A model generated the notes under the pieces. The model was given only the letters and a program-made list of their open reading frames with translations, had not been told where the DNA came from and made no database searches. A DNA stretch of 21,596 nucleotides, taken from NCBI GenBank assembly GCA_023428915.1, contig JAEYWL010000113.1:1-21596 (forward strand), written 5' to 3'. This document shows positions 7,943 through 14,943 of the stretch, piece by piece (positions within the stretch are counted from its first letter, which is position 1; each line of letters opens with the position of its first letter). This DNA is from Verrucomicrobiota bacterium. GTDB taxonomy: Bacteria; Chlamydiota; Chlamydiia; Chlamydiales; JAEYWL01. Both the position numbers and the translations under genes were made by a program.

Positions 7943-9256
7943 ATGGAAGCGGTTAGCGTTTTTACTGTCGGTACGGGTAAAGAATTTGCATTCCCTAACG
8001 CAAGCTTAGAAAGGGCAGAGGCAACTCTTGCAAAAGAAATCCTGCAGGATACAGAGAGGGGCGGAAAAGCCGCGAGTCTAAATGGAAGCGGCCGATCCGT
8101 ACAACTAGAAACGCAAGATAAAAATAGCGGGCCTTTTTTAAAAGTGCTGCGGCAAAATCTTCAGCCGCGTGCGGAAATTTTACGCATGGCAGCTAATCCA
8201 AGTCTTTTACATTCAGTTGAATCCCTTGAGCTAGCTGTCATGAGAAATGACTATAAACTGGCAAAAGTTTTGTTAAAAAATGAAAGGATTAGAGCCTCTA
8301 GTCTGCAGCCTGCTCTTTTGTGCGCCGCGAGGTCTGATGATCCGCGCATGGTTAAACTTTTGCTAGAAAACGGTGCTGACAGCAGCCAATGTTCAACTGC
8401 CTTTATTAGGGAATTAGCGGAAAGCAATAAAATTGCAGCGATAGAGGCATTAATTGCCTTTGGCACCATAGACCCAAGCTTGGATGCTAATTTTTTATTG
8501 CAGTACGCTGCCAAAAAAAATAAATCGAGTTTATTAACTGTATTGCTTAATGATTCCCGTGTCGATCCAACAGTTGACGAGAACAAGGCTTGGAAAGTTG
8601 CTTTGCAAAAAGAAAATTTTGCCGCCATGGATGTTCTTTTAGCCCACCCGCATGTCAAGGGGGTTGTGAATCTAGAAGAAGCCTTATATAATGCTGTCGT
8701 ACATCTACAACCACATACTGTAAAATTTTTTCTCAATACTCCTACCTTAAAAGAAATGTTTTCTTTAGAGTTAGCAGAGGCAACGATTGAATTTTTGTAT
8801 AGCATCTTTTTACAAATGACAAAGTCTCTGGAAAACGATAATTGCCTTGCTGATATTCGGGAAATCATAACAGCTTTTATTAAACTGCCTGCAGTCAACC
8901 AGAATAGAAGTTTGCTCTATTGTTTAATACATATGGCACTGTCTGCTAGCGCCAGAGAAGCTTTAGCTTACGCCAGTCAGAACTGCTTGGCGCAAATTAT
9001 TTCTTCTCCAAACTTGACCTCGCTGGCGACAACTTCATTTTCAACAGGAGAGTTTGCCTTTGGGGAACATCTTCTTTCTCTTCCGCATATCCAAATTGGA
9101 AAATCAATTTTAGATGCGCTTGTTGAAAATAAAAATACGCCATATATATTGCTGGCAAGTGTTTTAAAATCTGTGGATAAGGATTTAACCGCTTTTGCGA
9201 AAGCATACTACTCCACATACCTTGTCAGCAGAGATCAAGATTTAGAAGAACTATAG
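7943..9256 (+). CDS. Ankyrin-like repeat protein, possible host-directed effector
   Basis: The 437-aa protein has no signal peptide and no membrane segment. After a low-complexity polar N-terminus (1-90), residues from about 94 to 270 show degenerate ankyrin-type helix-turn-helix repeats of about 30-33 aa, for example LELAVMRNDYKLAKVLLKNE and ALLCAARSDDPRMVKLLLEN, the latter followed by the typical GAD turn. The rest (270-437) is helical with no recognised domain. Ankyrin repeats mediate protein binding and are common in secreted effectors of intracellular bacteria, but secretion is not shown here. The start at 7943 is supported by TAAGG at 7934-7938, 4 nt upstream. It converges on the U-box protein gene with only 31 nt between the stops. 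Confidence 0.7.
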   Translation: MEAVSVFTVGTGKEFAFPNASLERAEATLAKEILQDTERGGKAASLNGSGRSVQLETQDKNSGPFLKVLRQNLQPRAEILRMAANPSLLHSVESLELAVMRNDYKLAKVLLKNERIRASSLQPALLCAARSDDPRMVKLLLENGADSSQCSTAFIRELAESNKIAAIEALIAFGTIDPSLDANFLLQYAAKKNKSSLLTVLLNDSRVDPTVDENKAWKVALQKENFAAMDVLLAHPHVKGVVNLEEALYNAVVHLQPHTVKFFLNTPTLKEMFSLELAEATIEFLYSIFLQMTKSLENDNCLADIREIITAFIKLPAVNQNRSLLYCLIHMALSASAREALAYASQNCLAQIISSPNLTSLATTSFSTGEFAFGEHLLSLPHIQIGKSILDALVENKNTPYILLASVLKSVDKDLTAFAKAYYSTYLVSRDQDLEEL

Positions 9257-9287
9257 CTATTTTACTTTTGAGCCATATTTACAGCTT

Positions 9288-11552
9288 CTAAATAAAATGC
9301 TTGTCTGAATACTCTTCCCAGTAGGGACGGGCTTTTTTCCACTCCTCAATTTTGATCTGCAGGTCTTTATCGACCTTAAATTCAGTTCTAGGGTGTTCTT
9401 GTCTATTAAAAGGGTTTTTATATAAGACTTCCCCATTGTCTAAAAGAACCCGGTTTTCACGTTTCTTAAAGATAAGCGCATCAACCCGTTCCAGCTTCTC
9501 TATTGAGTTAGCCCCGCTATCGCTAAAGGGTAAAGTTAACGGAGTTCTCATAATTGTGAATAAAATAGAATCGCAAAATTCATCAGGGGCTTTATAGCTA
9601 GCAATTGGAGCGGTTTGCAGGGGTTTATATAGGGCCTTTAGTTTTTGCGTTCTTTCAAGGCACTGTTTTAGGAACTCTGTATTTTCTGAAAAATTTTCAC
9701 TTTCCAGCAGTTTAGCGAGAAAAGACTCTATGCCGGGCAAGCAGACTTCTGCCTCTACCAGCAGGAGATCTTCTGGACTGGGCGGTTTGGGTCCATTTTG
9801 CGGTTCCGGCATTGCTTCCTCTACAACTACTTTAGAGGCGTGGATAAGTGTATCATATCCAATTTGAAACCTGCTTAACTCATGGCCAACTTTACTGATA
9901 AACGTATTTAGGAGCAGGGGTTTGATTTCCTCATGAAAATACTTAGTTTCTATTTTGGAAAATGCATGGCAAGAAAAGCGCGGAAGCAGCATTTCAGTAT
10001 GAAACTGCAGGAAGCAAACGAGATAGGCGGCAACAATAGACTGGTACTCGGTTGTCCCTAAAAGGCAGATGAAATGAAAAGGTGAAAAATGATCCAGCAG
10101 AAAACTTATCGTTTTGACCACAGAGGAAAAATCATCTTTAACATCAAGAGCAGTTATGCTGAGGAAGATGGAATAAAAGTCTTTTTCTTCCTCTGCTGAA
10201 TAGACTGACAAGGGTGTTTTCAGTATTTTTTCCCTTTCCCCTATACGGGCGGCAATAAAAGCTGATAATGCTTTTTCAGGCAGGATAAAACAAACCTTTT
10301 CTTGAACTGTTTCAGGAAGCGCTGCAAATCCGCCAAGCGCATTTATACGCTGTGTAAAGTCCAAAGGGTGTTTATTATAATAGCCTTGCGCCAGGGAGGG
10401 ATATTGCAATATATTTATAAATAATCCCCGCTTGCCTTCCGTAACATCATCTATCGATTCAAGGGGACCAAAAAGATTTATTACACTGCTTATACTTTGA
10501 TGTATAGCTTTTACCGCGGGTTGTTCTGCGTTGAAAAATGCCGCATAGTTAATCAAAGATTTTAGGGCAGCAAGAGCTTCAATGCGAAAACCCGGTTTAT
10601 CTTCTGCAGGAATTGACTGGAGAATACTTTGAATTACCGGATGCATTAGCTGGTGCTTTTCTATGCCGATAAACCTTAATAAAGGATAAGTAAAAATGTA
10701 TTTTAAGGATTCGGCTGGTACGGCTTTGATAAAGAGATCTAAGTTTTGGCTGGTTTCTTCCCGGGAAAGCTTTTCCTCCAGCAAGCTGCCTGCAGAAGGG
10801 AAAACAGTTTGCCCATTGGTGCCTAAATTTTCCTTAAAGCATGTGGAAGGTATACAGATGATCAGCTTTGCAAGTACGTGCCACCATGCTGAGTCTGTAA
10901 AAACATTTCCGGCGCCTTGAAAGTAGTGTTTTGCAAAATAATGGAAAGGGGCCGTATTCTCACTATTTCCAGAAAAAAGAGCTTCCCTTTCTGAGAGGGG
11001 TAGACGACGGGATATAGTTTGTAAAAAAGTTAAAATCTTTTCAAAGCCCACTGGATGTACAGGATGCGGGCAGCGGCCCTTTCCTTCGATTGCGCTTAGC
11101 GGAAGCTGCCCTTTAAAAAGTTTTCCAAAGGCGGCAGCATCTTGATTTGAAATAATTTTTTCCAGTTTCTCTTCAAAGGATAGTAAATAATTGAGTAATT
11201 CGCCTATTTGTCTATTTGCTAAAGGATAATTGGACATTCTTTGCCGGGTATTCTGGTAGGCCTGCAGTTTTCTAGTTAATCGGTCACTTGCATAGCGATG
11301 CGCATAAGGTTCTGGAAAAAGAGTGTTGCGGTTTACGTAGAGGAACTCGGCAATTTTTGCCAGGTCGGTTGAGCCATAACCCAATCTTCTGGCAATTCGC
11401 TCTGATGCGGTCAATGCAACTGCCTTTAAATAGAGTTGCCCTCCTTCTTGCACTAACTTAAGATGGGTAAAGAGCGGATTCTGTGAATCACAGGCATTGA
11501 ATTGCCCGATTGCCTCTCTAGATCTATCTATATTTATATCACTAATATCCAT
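9288..11552 (-). CDS. Large protein with C-terminal U-box domain (putative E3/E4 ubiquitin ligase effector)
   Basis: The 754-aa protein is soluble and mostly helical. Residues about 656-738 read as a U-box: PDEFCDSILFTIMRTPLTLP matches the first U-box strand and loop (consensus near DEFxDPxxxTxMxDPVxLP), NPFNRQ (713-718) matches the DPFNRQ turn, and DLQIKIEEW (to W738) matches the last helix, with the same 20-residue spacing from the FNRQ turn as in eukaryotic U-boxes of the Ufd2/UBE4 type. The middle of the U-box seems about 10 residues longer than usual. U-boxes recruit E2 enzymes without zinc, so a role in host ubiquitination is inferred. Residues 11-80 resemble the N-terminus of the upstream 129-aa protein. 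The core (80-650) is not recognised. No Shine-Dalgarno precedes the ATG; the upstream gene ends 19 nt before it, so translation may be coupled. Confidence 0.72.
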   Translation of the reverse strand: MDISDINIDRSREAIGQFNACDSQNPLFTHLKLVQEGGQLYLKAVALTASERIARRLGYGSTDLAKIAEFLYVNRNTLFPEPYAHRYASDRLTRKLQAYQNTRQRMSNYPLANRQIGELLNYLLSFEEKLEKIISNQDAAAFGKLFKGQLPLSAIEGKGRCPHPVHPVGFEKILTFLQTISRRLPLSEREALFSGNSENTAPFHYFAKHYFQGAGNVFTDSAWWHVLAKLIICIPSTCFKENLGTNGQTVFPSAGSLLEEKLSREETSQNLDLFIKAVPAESLKYIFTYPLLRFIGIEKHQLMHPVIQSILQSIPAEDKPGFRIEALAALKSLINYAAFFNAEQPAVKAIHQSISSVINLFGPLESIDDVTEGKRGLFINILQYPSLAQGYYNKHPLDFTQRINALGGFAALPETVQEKVCFILPEKALSAFIAARIGEREKILKTPLSVYSAEEEKDFYSIFLSITALDVKDDFSSVVKTISFLLDHFSPFHFICLLGTTEYQSIVAAYLVCFLQFHTEMLLPRFSCHAFSKIETKYFHEEIKPLLLNTFISKVGHELSRFQIGYDTLIHASKVVVEEAMPEPQNGPKPPSPEDLLLVEAEVCLPGIESFLAKLLESENFSENTEFLKQCLERTQKLKALYKPLQTAPIASYKAPDEFCDSILFTIMRTPLTLPFSDSGANSIEKLERVDALIFKKRENRVLLDNGEVLYKNPFNRQEHPRTEFKVDKDLQIKIEEWKKARPYWEEYSDKHFI
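9339..9587 (-). other. U-box domain region within the 754-aa protein
   Basis: This is the part of the 754-aa gene encoding residues 656-738. Recognition rests on the conserved opening (DEFxDxxxxTxMxxPxxLP), the NPFNRQ turn and the closing amphipathic helix ending in IEEW. The stretch between LP and NPFNRQ contains many charged residues (for example EKLERV and FKKREN) and is longer than the canonical VDRSTIERHLL segment, which may reflect an inserted loop. Confidence 0.7.
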
Positions 11553-11571
11553 GAGATATTTTTTGCAAATC

Positions 11572-11961
11572 TTAGCGGACTAATGTTTCCGTCTCACTTT
11601 TAGAAAAATTTATGCGATCATTAAGATCATTTGTTTTTTTTAGTTGAGATTCAAAGACGGCATGGATTTTGGTGTCGATAGGTTTTTTGCTGATTTTTTT
11701 CCAAAGAAGTTCAAATTCATCTTTTTCCGAAGAGGGAAAGAGCAACTCCTTATGTTCTTCCAGGTATTCGAGCACTTTGTTCTGCTTTGCCCGATCATAG
11801 CCTCGTTTTGTTTCAAGGTCGCCATACCAGGGAGTAGGCGAAAGGGAGAGAAAATCACCCTCTTGATCTTCAACGACCTTCAAAGTGTACCAGTCCGAAT
11901 TTTCCTGATACCTGGATAAGGCCTTTTTTGATTTTTCTATATTTTTACAATGATCTGTCAT
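11572..11961 (-). CDS. 129-aa protein sharing the N-terminal domain of the U-box protein
   Basis: This small, charged, soluble protein has no known family. Residues 11-76 align by eye with residues 11-80 of the 754-aa protein just downstream: an SKKAL/SREAI helix, a YTLKVVEDQEGDFLSL / HLKLVQEGGQLYLK beta pair, then a lysine-rich helix ending in LLFP / TLFP. It therefore looks like a tandem paralogue that carries only the N-terminal module. It may be a truncated duplicate, an adaptor or a competitor of the larger protein. No Shine-Dalgarno is visible upstream of the ATG, but a perfect TATAAT lies 16 nt before it. The permease gene ends 49 nt upstream on the same strand. Confidence 0.6.
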   Translation of the reverse strand: MTDHCKNIEKSKKALSRYQENSDWYTLKVVEDQEGDFLSLSPTPWYGDLETKRGYDRAKQNKVLEYLEEHKELLFPSSEKDEFELLWKKISKKPIDTKIHAVFESQLKKTNDLNDRINFSKSETETLVR

Positions 11962-11977
11962 ACAAAGTTTTTTTCTT

Positions 11978-11983
11978 ATTATA
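11978..11983 (-). promoter_or_regulatory. Possible -10 box before the 129-aa/U-box gene pair
   Basis: The minus strand reads TATAAT here, a perfect sigma-70 -10 hexamer in the gap between the ABC permease and the 129-aa gene. No good -35 hexamer lies at 16-18 nt upstream (AT-rich only). Transcription from it would start around 11970 and leave a leader of about 10 nt, short enough to explain the missing Shine-Dalgarno. Confidence 0.35.
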
Positions 11984-12010
11984 GAAAGTATTTGTTAAAG
12001 AAATATTAAG

Positions 12011-12793
12011 TTACTCTAAACGAGCCAGTCCTTTAGCGCGGCTCTTTTCAAACATATACCTAAAAAAGAAAACAGAAAGGGTCAAAAATAGAATGTCTAA
12101 TATAAGGCTCATTTGTAAATAATGCCAAGGGATAACCCTTAAGGTCAATACTTGACGCATCCCTTCAAATACATAGGTGGTGGGCAGGCACCAAGCTACT
12201 ATCTGGGCCCATTCAGGCAATGAACTTGCCGGATAAAAGACAGCGCTAAAGGGAGCGAAAGCAAATGCTGACATCCAGGCGAGCATCTCCATACGATGTC
12301 CCCAATAGACAATCAGTCCGGCTGAAAGGAAGCCGATCGACCAGCCAAATATGATAAGGAGAGCTGCAAAGGGCAAAAATGCCCAGCCGATGGCAAGGAT
12401 ATTTAAAGAATATAAGAGATACACCATCAAAGTGCCGAAGCAAATAGTCACCCCTAGTTTAGAAAGGCAGATCAATAAGACCCCGGCAATCCACTCTGAT
12501 ATTTTAAGCGGAGTGGAGAATAGATTGACCAAATTACGGTGCCATAGCTCTTGCAGCAGGTTAAAAGAAATGTCAATGGAGCCGCGCCAGGCTACCTGCC
12601 AAAAAATAAGAGCTGTCATTAGAATAAGCGGCAATTGAGGAATGTCATTTTGCCTTTGGATCCAAACTGAAGTCAGTCCCCACAGTAGAATGTCGATTAA
12701 AGGCCAATAAAAAAGATCCGACAGCTGGTGAGGCCCTTTGATTAAACTGTAGTAGTATTTTAAAAATACCCCGCGGATATGGCTGAAATTCAT
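12011..12793 (-). CDS. ABC-2 type transporter permease
   Basis: The 260-aa protein has about six membrane segments and the layout of ABC-2 family permeases: a short cytoplasmic N-terminus, FYWPLIDILLWGLTS as first segment, an amphipathic stretch near NLVNLFSTPLKISEW, and a conserved-looking FYPASSLPEWAQ...LPTTYVFEGMRQ region before the last segment. Such permeases pair as dimers with a separate ATPase to export drugs, polysaccharides or lipids; the substrate cannot be told. The ATG overlaps the stop of the ATPase gene by 4 nt (12790-12793), so the two are translationally coupled and should form one exporter. Confidence 0.82.
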   Translation of the reverse strand: MNFSHIRGVFLKYYYSLIKGPHQLSDLFYWPLIDILLWGLTSVWIQRQNDIPQLPLILMTALIFWQVAWRGSIDISFNLLQELWHRNLVNLFSTPLKISEWIAGVLLICLSKLGVTICFGTLMVYLLYSLNILAIGWAFLPFAALLIIFGWSIGFLSAGLIVYWGHRMEMLAWMSAFAFAPFSAVFYPASSLPEWAQIVAWCLPTTYVFEGMRQVLTLRVIPWHYLQMSLILDILFLTLSVFFFRYMFEKSRAKGLARLE

Positions 12794-13725
12794 AGAGGCC
12801 TTGCTTTTTTGGTTAGTTGTAAAAAGTACGTCTCTAATGAGGGTTCGTCGATATGAATAGAGGAATAGTTGATATTGGCGTGCGACAGCTTATGGAGAAA
12901 ATAGGGGATTTTCTCTTCGTCCATGTAAAGCTCTATGACGCGATGCTCCAGACTGTATTGTAAATGTTCGGCCTCTGCTATTGCCTGTGTGCGTTTAATA
13001 CCGTCTACGACTGCAAGCCTGACCTTGAAGGCTGAGGCGCTGCGGGCTAGGTTTGCAGGCAGGTCGTCTGCTACAATTTTTCCCTCTTTCAAAAAGATGG
13101 TGCGGTCGCAGATTTCCATTACTTCATTCATCTTGTGGGAGGAGAATAAAATGGAGGTGTTAAATTTCTCACGTTGTTCCAGGAGGAAGCTGCAGATGTC
13201 TGCAGCTATGTCAGGATCTAATGAAGCCGTCGGTTCATCTAATAAAACAATTTTAGGACGCATGAAGAAGGCTTTGACTAACATGAGGCGGGTCACCTGG
13301 CCAGCTGAAAGCGCAGAAACATTGTGTTTGAGCTTATCTAAAATGCCAAAGCGCTCTAATAATGGGCAGAAGCTTGTGTAGCTTTCTTTTTTTGATAACC
13401 CGTAAAGCGCCCCGAACACAGTGAGATTTTCTTCAATAGTCAGCACATACGGCAGGCTGGTATAGGTGCTGGCGAAAGAAATATTTTGCAAAACTTCCGT
13501 CCTATGCGCATAAAAGTCTTTTCCAAAATAAGTGATAGATCCTGAAGTAGGTGTGAGTGTGCCTAATAGCATCTGAATGGTTGTCGTTTTACCGGAGCCA
13601 TTGGGGCCCAGCAAGCCCAGGATCTCTTTTTCTCTTAGAGAAAAAGAGATCCTGTCAACAGCTTTCACTACAGGGGTTCCCGGATAGTGTTTGGTCAACC
13701 CATCCACCTGTAAAATTATAGCCAT
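12790..13725 (-). CDS. ABC transporter ATP-binding protein
   Basis: The 311-aa ATPase shows Walker A GPNGSGKTT (40-48), signature LSAGQ (139-143), Walker B and following residues IVLLDEPTASLD (D163, E164), and the switch histidine H197. The last 80 residues form the C-terminal extension common in ABC-2 partner ATPases. The reading frame opens further upstream (to 13770), but that would overlap the Fic gene. The ATG at 13725 is chosen because GAGGG (13738-13734) lies 8 nt before it and the protein then starts with the usual MAIILQVDGLTKHYPG. It begins 4 nt after the Fic stop and overlaps the permease gene by 4 nt. A perfect 17-bp inverted repeat lies inside the gene just before Walker A. Confidence 0.88.
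   Translation of the reverse strand: MAIILQVDGLTKHYPGTPVVKAVDRISFSLREKEILGLLGPNGSGKTTTIQMLLGTLTPTSGSITYFGKDFYAHRTEVLQNISFASTYTSLPYVLTIEENLTVFGALYGLSKKESYTSFCPLLERFGILDKLKHNVSALSAGQVTRLMLVKAFFMRPKIVLLDEPTASLDPDIAADICSFLLEQREKFNTSILFSSHKMNEVMEICDRTIFLKEGKIVADDLPANLARSASAFKVRLAVVDGIKRTQAIAEAEHLQYSLEHRVIELYMDEEKIPYFLHKLSHANINYSSIHIDEPSLETYFLQLTKKARPL
13618..13654. repeat. Perfect 17-bp inverted repeat inside the ABC ATPase gene
   Basis: Bases 13618-13634 (CAGGATCTCTTTTTCTC) and 13638-13654 are exact reverse complements with a 3-nt loop. On the coding strand it covers the codons for ISFSLREKEIL, immediately upstream of the Walker A motif. The mRNA could form a stable hairpin. Function is unknown; it may be coincidence favoured by the protein sequence. 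Confidence 0.65.
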
Positions 13726-13729
13726 AATC

Positions 13730-14803
13730 TTAACCCTCGCGCATCCATTTAGCGTTGCGCCCTTTGCCAACAGGCACTATGATTTGCTCATCCCGCAGTT
13801 GGCGCAGCACCAGTCGGATCGTATCCCTGCTAATAGAGGGGCAAGCCCGCTCTATGTCAGAAATCGCAAAGGCGCCGATCATGTTTTCAATTGTCTGTCG
13901 AATGTATAAGGCCTTATTGCCTTTGCCATTGTGAATTGTGCCGACACGCAGTTCAAATTCCTTATAGGCGCGCAGTAAAACACCCCAAAAATAAGTAAGC
14001 CAGGGCATTACCTGATGCTTGCCATAATGCCACCCTTGCGAACTTTTTTCCAGCGTTTCATAATAGCTTTCCTTAGATTCCTCAAAAATGCGTTCTAAGC
14101 TGATATAACGCCCCACCTGATAGTCATAATGATAGAGCATGAGAAGGGTAAGCAGCCTGGCTGTACGCCCATTGCCATCCTTAAAGGGATGGATGCACAA
14201 AAAATCCAAAATAACCAGAGGAATTACGATCAATGGTTCTATGCTCCATTCTTGCACACTTAGTTTGTATTTGCACACTAACTGCTCCATGGCGCGGGGC
14301 GTTTCAAACGCTGTTGAAGGCGTAAAGCGGATCCGTTTTTGCCCGTCAGGGTACACTTCAGTGATCAAGTTGTCGCATATCTTCCAAGCTCCTCCTGTTT
14401 CAGTTTGATAGCGATAAAGCCAGGAATGCAGCTGCAAAATAATATTGAGGTTAATAGGCATATGGGAAGCCGATTGATGGATCAGCTGCAGCGCATCGCG
14501 GTAGCCGGCAATTTCCTGCTCGGATCGATCTTTAGGTGGAGAATTATGAACGACCAGGTCGGTAATGCGATGATAAGGCGCAACAATGCCTTCCAGACGA
14601 TTGGAGGATTCATTAGATTCAATGATAGCCACTTGCTGCAAACCCTTAAGAATCTCAGGCGACTGCCGGCAATACAGCTTTTGTTTGCCTTGATATTCGC
14701 CGAGCATGCGCAAAATGGTGAGCTGCTCGCTGTTAAAGCTCAATTCTGCTAAAAACTTTTGATTCAATGAATGCATGTTTAAATAGGGTAATATAGTTTC
14801 CAA
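13730..14803 (-). CDS. Fic family protein (probable AMP transferase) with winged-helix C-terminus
   Basis: The 357-aa protein carries the full Fic motif HPFKDGNGRTAR (H205-R216), with the catalytic His, the acidic residue and both Arg residues. An N-terminal helix has SNRLEG (S67, E71, G72), which fits the SxxxE(G/N) inhibitory motif of class II Fic proteins, so activity is expected to be self-restrained. Residues about 290-357 look like a winged-helix DNA-binding tail. Fic enzymes usually transfer AMP to hydroxyl groups of target proteins; the target is unknown. The start is a TTG at 14803 preceded by GAGGTAAT (GAGG at 14811-14808); an ATG at codon 10 lacks such a site. It heads the minus-strand run, lies 4 nt before the ABC ATPase gene, and is divergent from the DUF4143 ATPase. 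Confidence 0.85.
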   Translation of the reverse strand: METILPYLNMHSLNQKFLAELSFNSEQLTILRMLGEYQGKQKLYCRQSPEILKGLQQVAIIESNESSNRLEGIVAPYHRITDLVVHNSPPKDRSEQEIAGYRDALQLIHQSASHMPINLNIILQLHSWLYRYQTETGGAWKICDNLITEVYPDGQKRIRFTPSTAFETPRAMEQLVCKYKLSVQEWSIEPLIVIPLVILDFLCIHPFKDGNGRTARLLTLLMLYHYDYQVGRYISLERIFEESKESYYETLEKSSQGWHYGKHQVMPWLTYFWGVLLRAYKEFELRVGTIHNGKGNKALYIRQTIENMIGAFAISDIERACPSISRDTIRLVLRQLRDEQIIVPVGKGRNAKWMREG

Positions 14804-14943
14804 ATTACCTCATTTATAAGCATTTTACCTAGTTTAATACCAGAACAAAAAATGTGCTTACTGCTGATTTATCCTTGAAAAAAGTGAAATTAGATTATAC
14901 CATCAAGATATGACGAAAATTTCGTCATATAAAGAAGGGATTT
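14804..14943. promoter_or_regulatory. Divergent promoter region between the Fic and DUF4143 ATPase genes
   Basis: This 140-bp AT-rich gap separates two divergent genes. On the plus strand TTGAAA (14875-14880) and TATACC (14896-14901), spaced 15 nt, form a plausible but sub-optimal promoter for the ATPase, with the palindrome at 14908-14930 near the expected transcript start. On the minus strand only the GAGG ribosome binding site of the Fic gene is clear. Confidence 0.4.
14908..14930. promoter_or_regulatory. Operator-like perfect palindrome before the DUF4143 ATPase
   Basis: ATATGACGAAA (14908-14918) and TTTCGTCATAT (14920-14930) are exact reverse complements around a single central A. The site ends 13 nt before the ATG and lies just downstream of a candidate -10 box, where a bound dimeric repressor would block transcription. 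The binding protein is unknown; the winged-helix Fic protein encoded divergently is one candidate. Confidence 0.6.

Noticed and set aside
8251..8898. 215-aa open frame on the minus strand
   Set aside because: Antisense to the ankyrin-like gene, whose repeat pattern and ribosome binding site support the plus strand.
9257..9287. Terminator between the convergent ankyrin and U-box genes
   Set aside because: Only 31 nt, with no stem of useful length and no T-run after a stem.
14339..14752. 137-aa open frame on the plus strand
   Set aside because: Antisense to the Fic gene, which carries the intact Fic motif.
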